Shown: positions 12,471-26,423, counted from the stretch's first letter. The stretch is 64,000 nt of DNA from Strongylocentrotus purpuratus (GCF_000002235.5 NW_022145604.1:27432291-27496290); one strand, 5' to 3'. Notes: a model not told the origin generated them from the letters alone. Made by a program: numbers and translations.

Positions 12471-13007
12471 AAAACACAGTCATTAGAGTGCGACATTTCA
12501 GAGAATGTTAACTCGTTACTGGCTCCATCAGTGAGGATGTTTAAGAGCTAAAAATCTTGTGTTTACTGGTGAAAACTTTCAGGGGGAAAAAAGAAATTGT
12601 TGTCGAATTTAAGATCCTTGCTCGTTAGACGTGAAAGAAATTGCCGCTAGCTATCTCAGCTAAAAGTTAATATCGGATCCCGACTGCTTTAAGTGCGATC
12701 GCTTGCGGCACTGCAAGGTATAGGGAACTGGAAATGGAGTGCAATTCACAGCATTTTGTGCGTTTGCACGGCGTACTTGAAGAGTGTTCGAATCACGTTG
12801 AAGTTGTGATCGCGTAGCTCTTCTCACGTTTTGGGATTTCTGCTCTTTCTTTATTTGTTTCTTCTTTCATGTTGTAAATGAAAATATCAATAATGAAGCT
12901 CACATCAAAAATGATGTACGGCAAACAAATGTGTACGTTTCCAGAATACATTTTCAATTTACTGAACTTTCTAAAAAGATTGATGTTATAAAGTTAAAGG
13001 CCTACTG
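12471..13007. other. Intergenic DNA left of element H
   Basis: No repeat match. A second TTAAAGG occurs at about 12994, just before H, but has no partner end. Confidence 0.4.
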
Positions 13008-13011
13008 TTAA

Positions 13012-13388
13012 AGAGATCGTTTAACAATGTTAAATCTGAGATACACGGCCCTACGTGTTATCAGTGTCTGTGATATGGTGTAATATTGAAGCCCTAAAAA
13101 AATTGCGCTTTAAAATGATCAAGAAGTGCCTCAAAAAAGTAAAAATCTTTGAGTGACCGGTTTTACCATACTCGTTTTCCCCAATAGACTGTAGTGTTAT
13201 GAAAACCGTCAGGCGAACGGTTTTCAAAATTTTTAATTCCAATCATAAATATCTTGATAATCAGACAGGCGATCGGCTTGTAAAAGTCATGGGGTTCCTG
13301 ACTGACCTAAAGGTTTATAATTATCTTTGCATCATGAGCTAAATCCAGAAATTTATTTCAGAATCTGAGACAAATTTACCGGATCCCT
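13012..13388. mobile_element. Probable TTAA-type MITE, family H
   Basis: 377 bp between TTAA at 13008-13011 and 13389-13392. Left end reads AGAGATCGTTTAAC followed by AATCTGAG. The right end, inverted, reads AGGGATCCGGTAAATTTG followed by TCTCAGATTCTG. The imperfect TIR resembles family D ends (AGGGATTCGGTAACATTG), so H may be a diverged relative of D. Single copy here; no coding capacity. Confidence 0.55.
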
Positions 13389-13394
13389 TTAAAT

Positions 13395-16150
13395 AAAATG
13401 CCAAGCCAAACTGAGAAGCCGTCATATATATCCTGTGTTCAAGATAGCATAATAGATGTTCTCCTGATGATTAATTTATAATGCTGAATATGAATAAACC
13501 ATTTCTGTATTGTATCAAAACTTTTAATAACGAAGGATTTAACTCGTGAAAAGCTCACCAGTACGTGAATCGCGCACTCACCGTACCGTGGGAGTGTTTG
13601 GCGCTCAAATTTGCTTAGTGGCCAAACAAAGAAACGAATAAACTCTTCCGACTTGTAACACTTGCTTCTGTTTGTTTCAGTATTTACTTCACTTGTTTTC
13701 GGTGCACTTCTAAGTGAAATTACACAGTACTTTAGATTGTTAACTAGACCTTAGCAAGATCCCGGTGCATGGATGCATCGTGTAACGCATGACTTACTAT
13801 GTAATCCCTTGTGATATGCATTTAAATCCTGATGGACATGATTTGATGAAAAGGGGGAATTAAGATTGACAGTAAATGGAATAGCAGGCTCTCGACATTG
13901 TCCATTGTCCATTAATCAATGAACTGCAAATGATGAGGACAAGTTTTCATTTGTTCGTTATGAGAAAGCGATTAGCTTGGGACGAAGAACGAAGTAAACT
14001 TTGAAGAAGAAAAAAAGGAAAAAAGATGAAGAAGAAAAAGAAGGAGAAGGAGGAGGAGGAGGAGGAGGAGTAGAAAAAGTGATGATGAAGAAGAAGGCAT
14101 CTAGCTAGGTCCCATATCCCTTCCATTTACTGCATTTGACATATTCATTTCTTGTCAATGAAACAGTGTGCAACTGGAGTTTGAATCCAGACATTTTTCG
14201 TTTACTTAACCTTTGACATTTTCATAATAAATGTGTACATATTCGCTTAAGTTTGCCAGGAGTAAATTTCCAAACACAATTTATCAGAGACGTACAAATA
14301 AATGAAGCGACTGTCCCCTACAAAAGGTCTATTATTAGAGCAACATCCATGTATTTCGAAATGTTTGTACAATAGCTTATGCTGTCTTTCATATTTGCTC
14401 GGTCCCCTTTTAATCCCATCTAAATTCACGCCTCGAAAGATTATAGCGATTCACGACATCACGTAACCTTCCCACCAATAATTCAGTACCTTCGCCGTGT
14501 TTTTTTCTTCCTTTCATTGCCTAACATTAGGATCATTTTGAATGTGTCAACACTCTATCTTTATTAGCTATCATCCAACTCACTTCGCACGTACACACTC
14601 ACATCACGCATACACACTCACACGAACATTATTCCTACTAACCTGCATACAGGTGACGAATTAGTGTAATAAACACCTGTGATCATCTGTAGCGGAAGTT
14701 AACCAAAAGCTCTATAACAACACTAACTCTGTTTCTTTGCCGACATAAAGCGAACTGCAACCAGGGGGAGTGTAAAAGAACACTCTTCCTGCTGCAACGG
14801 AGTATGTGATGGATGAACCGTAATAATAGCACATACAAGAGCTAAAGTGCTGTAAAGGTTACCCCCCCCCCCCTCGCACACACACACAGACATACGCACA
14901 CACGCACACATCCTTCTGTGATCATGTCACTGGTTCAGTATCACCGGTTCACTTTAGGGAATTACATGTGCCTGAATTGAGATTTCTGGTGATGCAAAGG
15001 GAGGCAACTTTGCGTCAATTGCATACCTGAACAAAACAAGTTATACTTAAAATAGCATTCCTTTAGATAAGATAGAGTACCTAATCGGTTCAAATGCAGA
15101 AGTTAAGGACTAATCACATGTATTAGCCAGTGACAGGGTGGTAACAACATCGATCTTCTGTTTCATTGACTTTGAGTCAGTGATGTAATGTTGAGGCGGA
15201 TTGACTATCAATCATTCAGTTCAATTTGCAGTTATAAATGCACCACTCATAACATATTCATATTGTTTACAAGGATGGAAATAGAAAGATCTGCCGAATA
15301 GTACGGGATTTTCATTATATTTTGAGCCAAAGTTTATTGTTAGTACAATAGTGTCCATGAGTTCAGTGACGCTTGAAAATTGTCATGAATAAATGAACGT
15401 GTTGACGATGAGAGGACAGTTGTAAAGGTTACAAAGGTTAGCTTGTCGGCTCGTCGGCAATTCGATGACTTTGTAAACTCTTGGAAGTATTCATTTACCA
15501 ACAATATGGTTCATAAAATAAGCTACCATCTAGTGTTCTTGATTAAGCGCCTGTACTTCAGAGACCACAATGGGTGAAATATTATTTTCATTCTATATCA
15601 CGATCGCTCAGTTTTTCAAGAAATTCTCTATAGGCAATTTCACCAACCGATTGTTTTGCGTGTAGAAATCATGTTCGAAAAACGTAATACGTCTACGTCA
15701 TGTTCGCATGTTTTGAAAGATGACCCACAACCGGGCTATCAAAGTTGCACGAGGTAGAATTTTTTTTTAAGTCTTCGCGACCGTTTTAATTGTTCAATAG
15801 TGAGCAGAACTAGTAATAGATCATGTCGTCCTCCAGAAGAGCAATACGCACGCAGTATACATTATTATATTTATGGCGTATTTATTTCAGTTTAATCTCT
15901 ATGGGAAAGAATTCTGCACATTGAAAAGTAGTTGTTTTTGGCTTCATGTTGACTCTTCATCTCAAATTAAACAGGGATCTACATTGGCTAACCCATCCAT
16001 AATCAATCGCAAAGTTGTTCTATAGCAACACCAAGCGTGCAAAATAAATGTTATGGTAGCCGTGATAATACAAACACACGCAGATCGAACACTCCACACA
16101 CGCGCACATCAAACCGTGTCGCCCTGATATTTCTCCCAACAAACCCTTCT
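13395..16150. other. Intergenic DNA with small microsatellites
   Basis: GAA/GGA-rich tract at about 14000-14095 and a C-run followed by CA repeats at about 14862-14910. No gene or transposon end supported. Confidence 0.4.
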
Positions 16151-16153
16151 CGT

Positions 16154-16558
16154 TCAGGTAAGCCAACCCCCCAAGGCCGGCCGTGATAAGGCATTGGAAA
16201 CCACCCATTGAAGGGCAAGGGAAAATAGAGGAGAGTCGAAGTTAGCACTTCGGGGTACCCCTATCCAGCATTTTAGTTCGATTTCTGAGCAGAGGCGCCA
16301 GGGATTTCCTGTTCCTGTTTGGTCAACACTCCAAAGAAAAGCTAGGGCTTTTCGTTCATAGAAGTTTTTCAAGCCCGTCCTCTCTGCCATCAATTTTCGT
16401 TCCTCGTTCGGCGTACGCACTCGGTCGCCACACGAAGCAGCGCATTGATAAAGTGTGTCACCGTTGCAATTGCAAGTGCGCCAGGTAACACTAAACAATG
16501 CAATGGGATTCTCGCTGCATGATTGTGGCCGAGTATTCACTGCACTTTTATTAGGCAA
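16154..16558 (-). CDS. Unidentified 134-codon ORF, low confidence
   Basis: One of the longest non-repetitive open frames in the window. It starts at ATG 16558 and ends with a stop at 16154. The predicted protein has a Cys-containing stretch near residues 29-45 (TCNCNGDTLYQCAASCG) and no recognisable domain, signal peptide or membrane segment. The segment has no microsatellite or transposon match. It could be part of an exon or chance; about one frame this long is expected by chance in a window of this size. No promoter or splice evidence fixes its ends. Confidence 0.15.
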   Translation of the reverse strand: MPNKSAVNTRPQSCSENPIALFSVTWRTCNCNGDTLYQCAASCGDRVRTPNEERKLMAERTGLKNFYERKALAFLWSVDQTGTGNPWRLCSEIELKCWIGVPRSANFDSPLFSLALQWVVSNALSRPALGGWLT

Positions 16559-16559
16559 G

Positions 16560-17058
16560 CATCACTTCACAAGCATACTGAAACATAAAGACATGCAGTG
16601 GGAAGGTGCCCTGTGAAAGATAGGGCCTTGTTGACAACATAGGGGCATCCGTTAGGGGATATTGCCACTCTTTATGAAAAAAGAAATTCTTGTTTGTTAA
16701 AGGTCTAAAGCATCGTGGGGGTTAGAGGTCGTTGAAAGGTCCTTGCTGTGGATGGCAATGCCCAGGAAAGCAGGATGGGACACCTCCAAGATTATAAACA
16801 TGGCAGCAATAAGAAGGACAGCTAGACACCACTTAAGTTGAGAGATAGACGTTATGAGTACACACTCGAGAAACATAACCGTGACAACTATCCTTCTTCC
16901 AGTTCTTCTCTAAGTAGGCGATACAGCGTACAGTAACCTCGTCGATCGTGTCTGTTTCCAGTTCTAGAAGACATGTATTGTATTGATGTATAATAATCTT
17001 TACACATACATCAATGTTCTGTTCATAAACATATACACGATATAGGCAACATATATGG

Positions 17059-17089
<31 letters not shown>

Positions 17090-18730
17090 CCAAATAGCAT
17101 ATTAGCGGGTATATAAAGCTTATAATAGAAATACTGTATGTCGCATATCAAATTTAAGCTAGATAAAGATAATATGAAATGTGTATCTACCCATGATATT
17201 GTATGGATATCAAAATGAGAATATGAATATGCAATTGGTCTGCATTTATGATTGGAGTATTTATCTTTGACAACTTAACGATGACAGGACATTTTAATTT
17301 CATTTTTTGTAATGATGATTCTAGGAACCCGTTTGTACCATCGGTATAAGATGAATCGAGAAAACGTTCAGAATTTCAGAAAAATTAATGATAACCTTTG
17401 AAATACAAAGAAAAAACCTGCATCTACAGTTGCATTTGTATCTGTTAAACATAATATTGTAAGCGCTTTACACATTTCGGGGACATCTCCCTAATGTAAA
17501 GCCAGGATTCACTGCAGCATCATAATCACGTATCCAACTGAAGGCTATCAATGGGATGCATGTTATGTAATGTAGCGGTAAGAAATTGAGGGCAAGGTCT
17601 AAGAGGCATCCATATTCTAATGTAAAGTGGGGAGGGTGTATGGCAAGCCTGACTCGCCGAACATTAATTTTTTTTAGCCAAAAAACTTCCAACAAAGAAA
17701 CAAAGCTATATTTTCTTTTCTCAATTTGTCGACGAGGCGAAAAAAGGTCAAACATTTTCCGACAACCATGTCAATTATCGGAGCTTCTGAAAATGGGGTC
17801 TTTCACCCCCCCCCCCTTCCCCCTCCCGCCTCAATCCCCACATTCTCCCTTGAGCCGTGCCCGTGACTGTTGTACTACGAGCACAAATTGAATTCGAAAT
17901 TGAGGAGAATAGAATGAGACATCCAACCATGACTTTAATCAATTTGGCCGTGGTTGGGGTAAATGCACATCTTGGCGAATAGAATCAAGTCTGGATAACA
18001 TACATTGGCGTTCAAACTCGACGCTCTAATTCAACGGAGAGTAGTTCGCAATCATCGTTTACATTCTTAATTTGCGGCCCAGGAAAAGGTTCACTGGGAA
18101 CATCACGTGACATTTCCAAGTCTCTGGTGATTATTACGTAATGTATAACTAAATGTATGATCATCATGGCTGTCAGGATTTATCACTAACAACTTGCATA
18201 CGAAACATTCCTGTTTAATTTTCAGTATTAACAGTTATCATACAAGTTCGTAGTTTTTCTATATACGCTTTCGACAAGTGTTCAAATACTTGTGCATAGT
18301 AAAATTAAAGCTGTACACTTATTTAATACACTTAACATGATATACTTGTATCTTTTATAAGTAAGCACCTGATTCGTAAGTAATACTCTGACATTATCAT
18401 CCCTTTCAATGCAATCGTGATTGCTATTTGACTTCACAAGCGACGTTATTATTACAACAAGAAAATAAAGAACCAGTCAATAATTATTGTGGTCAGTTTA
18501 ACGAGATTATCATCATGATTTCAATGCAATTTTTGTTCTGTTCTAGATTTATCAATTTACCGCTGAGGCGATTAAAAACAAAAGAGAATAGAGGTATCCA
18601 GACTGTCACTTTTCGCATTCCCCTGAGACTACTTACTTATCTATTTGGACGCCTCACAAATTATCCATGCGAAGGCTTTGATTATAGCTTTGAAGACAGT
18701 AAGGGTAAGAAGGAAAGCGGGGAGAACGAT
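16560..18730. other. Intergenic DNA with AT microsatellite
   Basis: An (AT)14 run lies at about 17062-17089 and a C-rich run near 17807-17817. Open frames at 17468-17891 on both strands overlap one another and show no domain. Confidence 0.4.
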
Positions 18731-18734
18731 AAAG

Positions 18735-19041
18735 AGGTAAACTGAGAGAAAGAGAGAGAGAGAGAGCGGGTGAGGGAGGAAAGAAGGGAAATAGGGAAAG
18801 GGAGAGAGAGCGAGAGAGAGAGAGTGTGAGAGAGAGATAGGGTCATCGCTACCGTGTTAGGATCGCGAGAGGGGGAGAGAGACGGGGATACAGTTTGGTA
18901 ATACACAGAGAAAGAATGAGCGAGAAAAACGTGAGAGATAGAAAGACAGACAAAGACGTAAACAGTTCGGGGATTGAGAGAGAAAGAGAGAGAGAGAGAG
19001 AGATAAAGTGGATATTATCAAAGAAATTGGAAAAAGAATGA

Positions 19042-19073
<32 letters not shown>

Positions 19074-19262
19074 AATTGAACTTGATAAAGAGTGGGTGAA
19101 TGGAAATTGAAAGGATACAGTGTGGGATATAGAGACTATAAGAATTAAAAACGTATATAGAGGAAGAGAGATATAGAAAGACAGACAAAGACGTAAACAG
19201 TGCGGGGGTAGAGAGAGAGAGAGAGAGAGAGAGAGGGGGAGAGAAAGAGAGAGAGAGAGGGG
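18735..19262. repeat. GA-rich array with internal 232-bp duplication
   Basis: Purine-rich array. A mixed segment (GAAAGACAGACAAAGACGTA) occurs at about 18940 and again at about 19174, each followed by a GCGGGG-type box and pure GA. The array therefore grew by duplication of a unit near 232 bp. It includes a GAAA tetranucleotide run at about 19040-19074. Confidence 0.75.
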
Positions 19263-19269
19263 GGTATGT

Positions 19270-22200
19270 ATCCCTATAATTGAAATTGTTATGATCACGT
19301 ACTATATGAGCCCATCTGGAAGAAAATTGGAAATATAGATTATGATGGAAAATACGCAGACGACCGTATATACGGAGCCGGCGGATCCGAGCCTCAATCT
19401 AGCGAACATCCAAAAAATAAAAGGGGGAAAATTAAAGGCGTAATGATCAGATAATGGAGCATCAGGGAGGTATTATAGAGGCCATTTGGGTTTCTAGGAA
19501 CAGATTTCTCTTTACGAAGAAGGATGTACACAGAAAAAAGGTTCTGGCTGTGGGTAACGATACATCGCTGAAGTTATTATCAGTTGTTGTGCCTCGAGAT
19601 TTAAGTACACGACGTATATGTATTATCCTAATGAGAATTGAATCAGAATTCATCTTAATCACGGACTTATAATGTATCAATAAGTAAAAAGCAATTCTGT
19701 TGACATGGTGAATTAGAAAGAAGGGATGCACTGACGTATCTGCTGTGCTTACAGTGATTAACCTCACTATACATGCTCTATGGCTCACTTTAGGCGTGTA
19801 TTTCCGAATGGGTATTGCGTTTTAAACTGGATACAAGCACGTTACATTTAGAGGGGAATGAATAATACAAGAAAACACAACATTGAAGATGAGAGGGCAT
19901 CATTTCCATTTCGCAGCACTTTGTTACAACTTTGCGAGATAACTGACCGTATTTGATGTCCTTCTCGTGTAAATGCACAATGACTTCTAAAACTGATCGT
20001 CTTAAGAAAGAATAAGAAGATTTAAAACAAAAAAAACACCATACGAAACGTTCACATCTACCGCGGATAGCGTTCATGTCATGTTAAAATGATTTATTAA
20101 ACAATTTATTGTGCGGTAATTGTTTGTTTCATTGTTCTTTTTCTAAATTGCTACTAAAAATGAAAATGTTTTGGTTAGCAGCCAGAAAGCCTTCGGCTTT
20201 AGGTCCTGTCCGAGGGACGGGATATTGGTTATCAATAAAAGGGCAATCACATATCAACCTGGTTTCAGTTGCAAAACCACTGCTCTTCTTTAATAGTGTT
20301 GGGCAATGTAGACCAGGTAACCATCACATTTGGCTTGTCGGCTTCAGTGCAATGTTAACCAAAGATACTCTCAATGACACACTAATAAGCTTCCAGGAGG
20401 TTTTCCATATATAACAGTAATCAATGTGAACATGCTTGATCTTTCTTCGAGAACCATAGAATAACAGAAAGTTATATTGGAGAAAACAAAACAAAAAACT
20501 ATTACGATGATGTTCAAAAATAGAAAACTAGGGCAACGTAAAATGTAACGGTACTAATCTATAAGTATGTTTTTAAAACAGAATCGTCTGCTGTTTCACC
20601 TGCTTTCTTTAGTCACAAACATCTCTCAAATCATTAGTAGTACTCCCATTCAATCCACGTGTTTGTTATCGTATATTTTCCTTCATCCCCGGCTCGGCAA
20701 TGGAATCGGGGAGTTCTAATTTGCCTAAATCTCGGCTAGTTAAGTCGAGAAGCACGCCCCAAAGTGATGTTTGCTTTACCGAATAAAGGCAACCGGGGAT
20801 TCCGTTTTCATCTTGATCAAGCAATCAGCACTTCCCCCGGGATGATATGCATATACGATCCCTGCCCCGTGAAGACGGTATAAGGCCGCCTCCCCCAAGC
20901 CTCCTGATTACGTCTTAATCTATTCCTAAGAAAAAATGCCTCGGTGTATGAATGGATGTAATAATACCCCTCAACCTTTTATACCACTTAAAATAATTCA
21001 CTTATAATGAAAATATAATCGTTTTTACATTATGCTCTTACCCTCTTTGAAACCCCTCCCTAAAAGCATACAATGGGAGGCAACCTACGCAAGCATAACG
21101 GAAAGCGCCAGGAGCAGGGAGCGGAAAAATGGGTGAAACTACAAGAAGTGCCGTGGTGTATTATGATAATGGTCCATTGACATTTTCGCCTAGATTGGAA
21201 TATAATGAGGTCGGAGATCGTGCCTGATTGAGGTAAGGGGCAACTTGATGCAACTAGAAGCATGCCCTTGCATACCTGAACATCCAGGTTCGTTTTACTA
21301 TCCCCTGGCTCATTTAGAGGTGCAGTTATTAACCCTCTCCGCACCGAGAGAGCGGTTCATGCACATTGAGTTTAAAAATCTGAGATAGATTAAAACATTT
21401 CTTTCCAGTCAGATATCTGAATTTCGGTAGTTTAACCAATAACAAAGTTATAATATACATATGCACAATTACAACGTATGCAGAATAACGAAATTGAGAT
21501 GCACACAGACATGCAATGTTGAAATTCCATTGTTTTATGTTTATTCTATTATTATGATATTGTGAAAGCATAAAGGGGATTCAATGCTTGCAGGATTTTT
21601 TAGAATTTGGTCCACATTGGTTGCTGAATTCCACGAAGTAAGTTAATTATTCTAACTTTCATAAGGTCTATAAAGAGTGACAAAGTCATAATTGATCAAC
21701 GTTGATGATATTTTACTGGACTGCCAGAAAAAAAAGAATAATGCTTAGAGATGAACAACTACATGTAGTTCATGCACTTGGTACGATGGCAAGTTCTACA
21801 CTAGTTTTTGCTTGATTTCTATCGTAACTGTCCCTGTTTGATGATATGAACATCGTTTGTGTAGGCAGCTTCCAATTGGTATTGATTTTAGGAAGCTCGT
21901 TTAAAGTATATGGGTAACTTTACCGGTAATACTTGTGAGTGTATTGTTCGATTTTCTTTTCCAAGAAGGTAATTATATTGTAAACGTGTCGCATTTCTAA
22001 CAATTCCAGACCAGATTCCTTTGTTGAGGATAATTAAATTACAAACTACCTCAGAGCAATCCTATGATAGAAATTGCAGTGAGTCCTGGAAAAGAGTTTA
22101 AAAAATGTGGTGTGTAGTATACTAGTGATAGCGTGAGGGCATTAACGTCTATTTTCCCAAAATAATTATGACAAAAACACTGCTTCAATCTGGGACTAAA

Positions 22201-23090
22201 CCTTGCTCTTGATTGTCATCAACAAGGGACATCAATGCTAGTAATCGTGCTTACACCCTATCGAATTCGGAAGGATTCGTATAAGCTTCGTAGCGTTCTC
22301 GTGCTGCAGTCGTAACGTACTCGTATCTACATCGTGATATAGGGTATTTGGATTATGGGAACAACTGGATGACCTGAAACATGCTTACCTAACGCGGCGA
22401 AATGTGAGAGAGGCTTTACTTTTATCCACCAAGTAATAAATCATGGCCATCAGATGCCTTTAAACCCAAAACGCATCAATCTCGGCCTAAACTCGCCATG
22501 ATTACAGCAACAAGGGACATTAATGCTAGCAGCTGGTTTCTTTCTGGGAAATCAAAGTAAGGTTACATTCTGTCAGAGTTGATGGATAGGATAATCTCCG
22601 GAGTATTCATATCTGAATACAATTTAACTGCTTATTTGAAATGGATAAGATTTATTGTATCCGTGGATAGGGATATCGTAGCTGCATTCACATACACTGT
22701 AATCGCCCTCTAATGCACAAAGGGGTGATGAGGAGATGGCAAGTCATAATCACGATTTTATTTCATTTTCTACTATAACAAAAACCATGGGCTTCATTGA
22801 GATACCATTTTGTCAACAATCTGTTTTTCAAATGTGCCCCGTTCCTCGAACGACTGTACAGTGTTCCATTAAAGGAAAGTTACCAACCCCCCTCATTTGG
22901 TATACATGTATTTAAAGTTTTTTTCTAAGAGGAATCGAAACAATACTCGCAAGGGGAGTTTCATCTTTGCGTAAAGACGGATTGTGTTAGAAAATATGCC
23001 TTCAAGTATACTTACATTTCACTTAAAAGAAAAGGAGTATGCAATTCTCCAAAGTACATTGATAACAAGGTGGCAGGTGCCATTTAATCC
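19270..23090. other. Gene-poor DNA
   Basis: No repeat pair or RNA gene recognised. The segment around 20180-20225 (CCTTCGGCTTTAGG, CCTGTCCGAGGGACGGG) resembles short interspersed repeats of invertebrates but has no second copy here. Several 70-110-codon frames lack motifs. Confidence 0.35.
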
Positions 23091-23097
23091 CCACTGC

Positions 23098-23271
23098 ACT
23101 ACTTATAGCTAATTGCGCCCTCTATATAGCAAACAATGCCTAATCGGTGCATGTTGGTCCCCCATGATACCCTTTTTTTATGTTAATTGAGAGCTGATTT
23201 GATGAGATAACCACCTGTCAGTGACCTTGCAGGGTGGTTTAATCCCCTTGCCAAACTAGTACAGACGGGCT
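23098..23271 (+). mobile_element. TTAA-flanked MITE, family E, copy 2
   Basis: 174 bp with TTAA at 23094-23097 and 23272-23275. The right end, inverted, is AGCCCGTCTGTACTAG and matches the left end of copy 1 (AGCCCCACTGTCCTAC), so the TIR is clear when both copies are combined. This copy's first base is T where copy 1 has A. Confidence 0.85.
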
Positions 23272-23275
23272 TTAA

Positions 23276-25650
23276 GATAGTGGCTTAAGAACTGTAGGTT
23301 ATGTTTTGCATACAATTATTGTTTCTGAATGTAATATAAATCCAATCACTTTTATTTTTAAATCAATTGCAGTGTCCAACATGGATCAAGATCACTTTCA
23401 GTCTGCGGCTTGGAAAATATTATCGTAGTAAATCGATCCTTTAAAGTGCGTTCCCTAAAGCCGAAATGTAGAAAAAGTGTCTCTTCTTGCGCTATTTTGG
23501 TATTCGTACAGAGTATACGAACATTCTAAAAGGAAAAATCGGGAACGCTTTGTTTTCTTTGAAATGTAAATCGGTAAGGGCAGACAAGGCTCCGTGATGA
23601 CTGAATGTCTTCCTTACAATAAGAAGTAGAAATGTGGGTTAACGTTTAACTGCTTTTAGGCAAACCATTTGAAAGATATGTTGTACAGCAGACATGACAG
23701 AAAGACGGATTATGTCAACAAACAATGACAAACTTCTTGATATGTCGCGGAAAGCTCTAGTGGGCTGAGGGGTCAACCGGTTGATGTTTTTATATATGTT
23801 TACCAATCCGCCTTAAGGTAAACCTGATCGCAACTATTTTCGAAAAATCAACCTCTCAATTTAAGTAGCCTTGTGCGTCATCTATTGAAATGTGCGAAAA
23901 TGTCAATGCCATAATTATTACGTAATCCAAACATGATTGGATATTGAAAAAAAAAGGCATTGAAACTGCCCATGAGTGGATTTTTAGAAAATAGCTGCAA
24001 TCATAATATCTCTATTTTATTCAGCTTATGTTAGGTTTAATGTTTTCTAAACTAGTCAACCGTCACCCTGTTTCCTTCTCATCCCGCATCCCGTTTTCCA
24101 GAGCAAACTTTTTCGACCACCTGTTTGTTAAGCCTCAAACGAGCTGATAATTCTGTTGACGTAGTTCGTCTCAACAAAATTAAGCTCCACATTCATTCTC
24201 ATTTGCGCTCCCCTTAGCACGATGTTAGCCTGACATCGACTGAGTGAATGTCTAAGTCGGTATCTGGTAGCTCCAATGTACACGCTGATGAGTAGGAAGA
24301 CGATGGAGGTATACAGAGAGAGAGAAAATAGACAGATGGAGACAGAGAGACAGGACAAGGACAGGCAGACAGGGAAAAGACACAGACAGGGAGAGATAAA
24401 GTAAAATATGACCATATTGGGGGGGGGGAGTTGAAATTTCCGGGAGACCCCGGTGAGGATAGAAAGCGACTATTTACGCTTTTCGATACATAAAAGTGGC
24501 GAAGCATTTGTCATAAGCCGTTGAGGAGACATTGGTGTCATAAATGGGGGGGGGGCTTATTAATCTTATTAATGGATACAATGCGAATATTGGATTAACA
24601 ACTGGGTAGTAAGTGGTTGTAGATGTTTTCATTGTTTAAGAAATATTCCTTTCCTTCTACGTTATCTGTATGTCTAGGTACCATTTCATTGGTATCTTAT
24701 AGATTAATGAATCCAATTAAATATCGAAGGACCCCATTATAGACAAAAGTGTGCAATGTTCTATAGTTAGCATTGTTATACAGGCGGGAGAAAACAAAAC
24801 GTAATGTTATTTCTAAAGGATGAGGGCGGGAAAAAGAGGGAGAGAGAGGGAGAGATAGTAAGCAAGAAAGAGACAACAGTCAGAAAGAGAGACAGACACG
24901 CGTGGCAGAGAAATAGGAGAAAAGACAGACATGCAGGCAGAAAAAGAGACGGGGAGAGAGGAAGGGAGAACAGTGATGGAGAATGTTTGTTTATGCCTTT
25001 CGTTCTAAACTAACAAGAACGAAGTGTGACATTGTACCACGTACCCATTCCATTTCGTTCATCCATCCATTCTGACAGTGTCCTCGTTTCGTACATCGAA
25101 CCCTAGTACCTTCTCCTGCATGAGTTGTCACGTGCATCTATGCAAATGAGTGTAAGGAACACCTGCTCATCCCTGCCTTCTCTTGGTCTCCTCTTTGTAA
25201 AGGAAAAAGATAGGGACTGCCTAGAACGCCAATCACTGGCGAATTCAATTTGGCAGAAGAAAGGGGGATGTTAAGGGTGTTCTGAGTCAGCAACGCACGA
25301 AATATTCACCTCTCTTTGCGGGCGATGTAGATCAGGCAGAGCGTGAGACATCCCGAACATGGTATTGAGCCAGGGAATCTGCTACAAGAACCCTAATTGA
25401 TTAAGGGAACGGTGTGAGTACAGGTAGCTCATGTATCAATTGCAACCACGAAGACGGTATCTGAGGGTAACATGTTGTCAAGTTGTGGTACAAGCAGGGC
25501 TTGTAATAAACACCTCCCTGGTACAAGCAATACCTCTTTCGTAATTGGGTTTCCCCACTGAGGGGGCCAACCTGTTGCCAGAATATGGGAAGGGTAGGCT
25601 TTATGAAGGAGAAAGGTAACTCACAAATACCGAACAGAAATTGTTTGTCA
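23276..25650. other. Intergenic DNA with GA tracts and G runs
   Basis: GA/GACAGA tracts at about 24316-24392 and 24822-24975. G runs at about 24420-24428 and 24547-24554. No gene supported. Confidence 0.4.
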
Positions 25651-25659
25651 ATCTGCCTT

Positions 25660-25900
25660 ATTTCAATTCAATTCATTTTCTTTGCACATTTGATTAAAAA
25701 AAATCACAATTACTAACATACACAATACAAAGTGAATTCCAACAAATAACACAACAGAACATAAATATCAAAATGTGGGGGGGGGGGGCAAACAAAGACC
25801 AAAGGCCTATCAAAGGCTTGTCCCTAAACTATATGAGTAATTAGATATAGATTAAGCGGTACAACATCTCATGCGTTCAATCTGCCTTATACATCCACTG
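25660..25900 (-). mobile_element. LINE-like 3' end, minus strand
   Basis: Read on the minus strand, the segment is T-rich, contains CCTTTGGTCTTTGTTTG and ends AAAATGAATTGAATTGAAATA at about 25660. Tandem pentamer tails of this kind (TTGAA repeats) are typical of 3' ends of CR1/L2-type LINEs in marine invertebrates. A G11 run lies at about 25779-25789. No reverse transcriptase sequence lies upstream, so it would be a 5'-truncated insertion. Clade assignment is inference. Confidence 0.5.
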
Positions 25901-25904
25901 ACTG

Positions 25905-26415
25905 TCAATAAAAAAAAATTGACTACAAAGAATAGTTTTTTAAATTATGTTTTTGTGTGGTTGTTTTTACTTGTATTTCCTTAGCCCGTTAAATAATCGC
26001 TATATATATAGTTATCAACAAATTCCATTTGGGGAAGGAAGTTTGAATACTCAGCGTAGATTTTTCTCCGAGGCCCCAAACGATTGGTATCGCTTAGTTA
26101 TACACACTGCCTCGCGAGTGAAAAATGTCTGCTACAAAAATGTGAATGTGGTCGGAAAGGCAAAGGAAAACAACTTTAGGGGGTTTCAAATGAAAAGCAG
26201 AAAGACATCCGCCTGAATGGATGTTCTTAGTTTGGATGATAAGGTATGTATGCGAGCAATAAGTGGCGCCCCGAGCAAGCAGTACATTATCGTGACATGA
26301 AAGTAGCGTGTACCTGCACTTTATTTCGACTGTATAGTGAGAAGATTGGAATAAGGAGCAACTTCAGTTTGTATCGCAGGTCGTGTGTCCATCTCTGCTT
26401 AACTCTCCTTTGATT
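25905..26415. other. Spacer between LINE-like fragment and D1
   Basis: An 89-codon plus-strand frame at 25947-26216 shows no domain. Nothing else seen. Confidence 0.35.
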
Positions 26416-26423
26416 GATGTTAA

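Noticed and set aside
20109-20414. 101-codon plus ORF
   Set aside because: No motif, and the underlying DNA looks like interspersed repeat rather than exon.
22873-23445. TTAAAGGAAAG paired with CCTTTAA enclosing E2
   Set aside because: The termini do not match beyond TTAAAGGA; coincidental.
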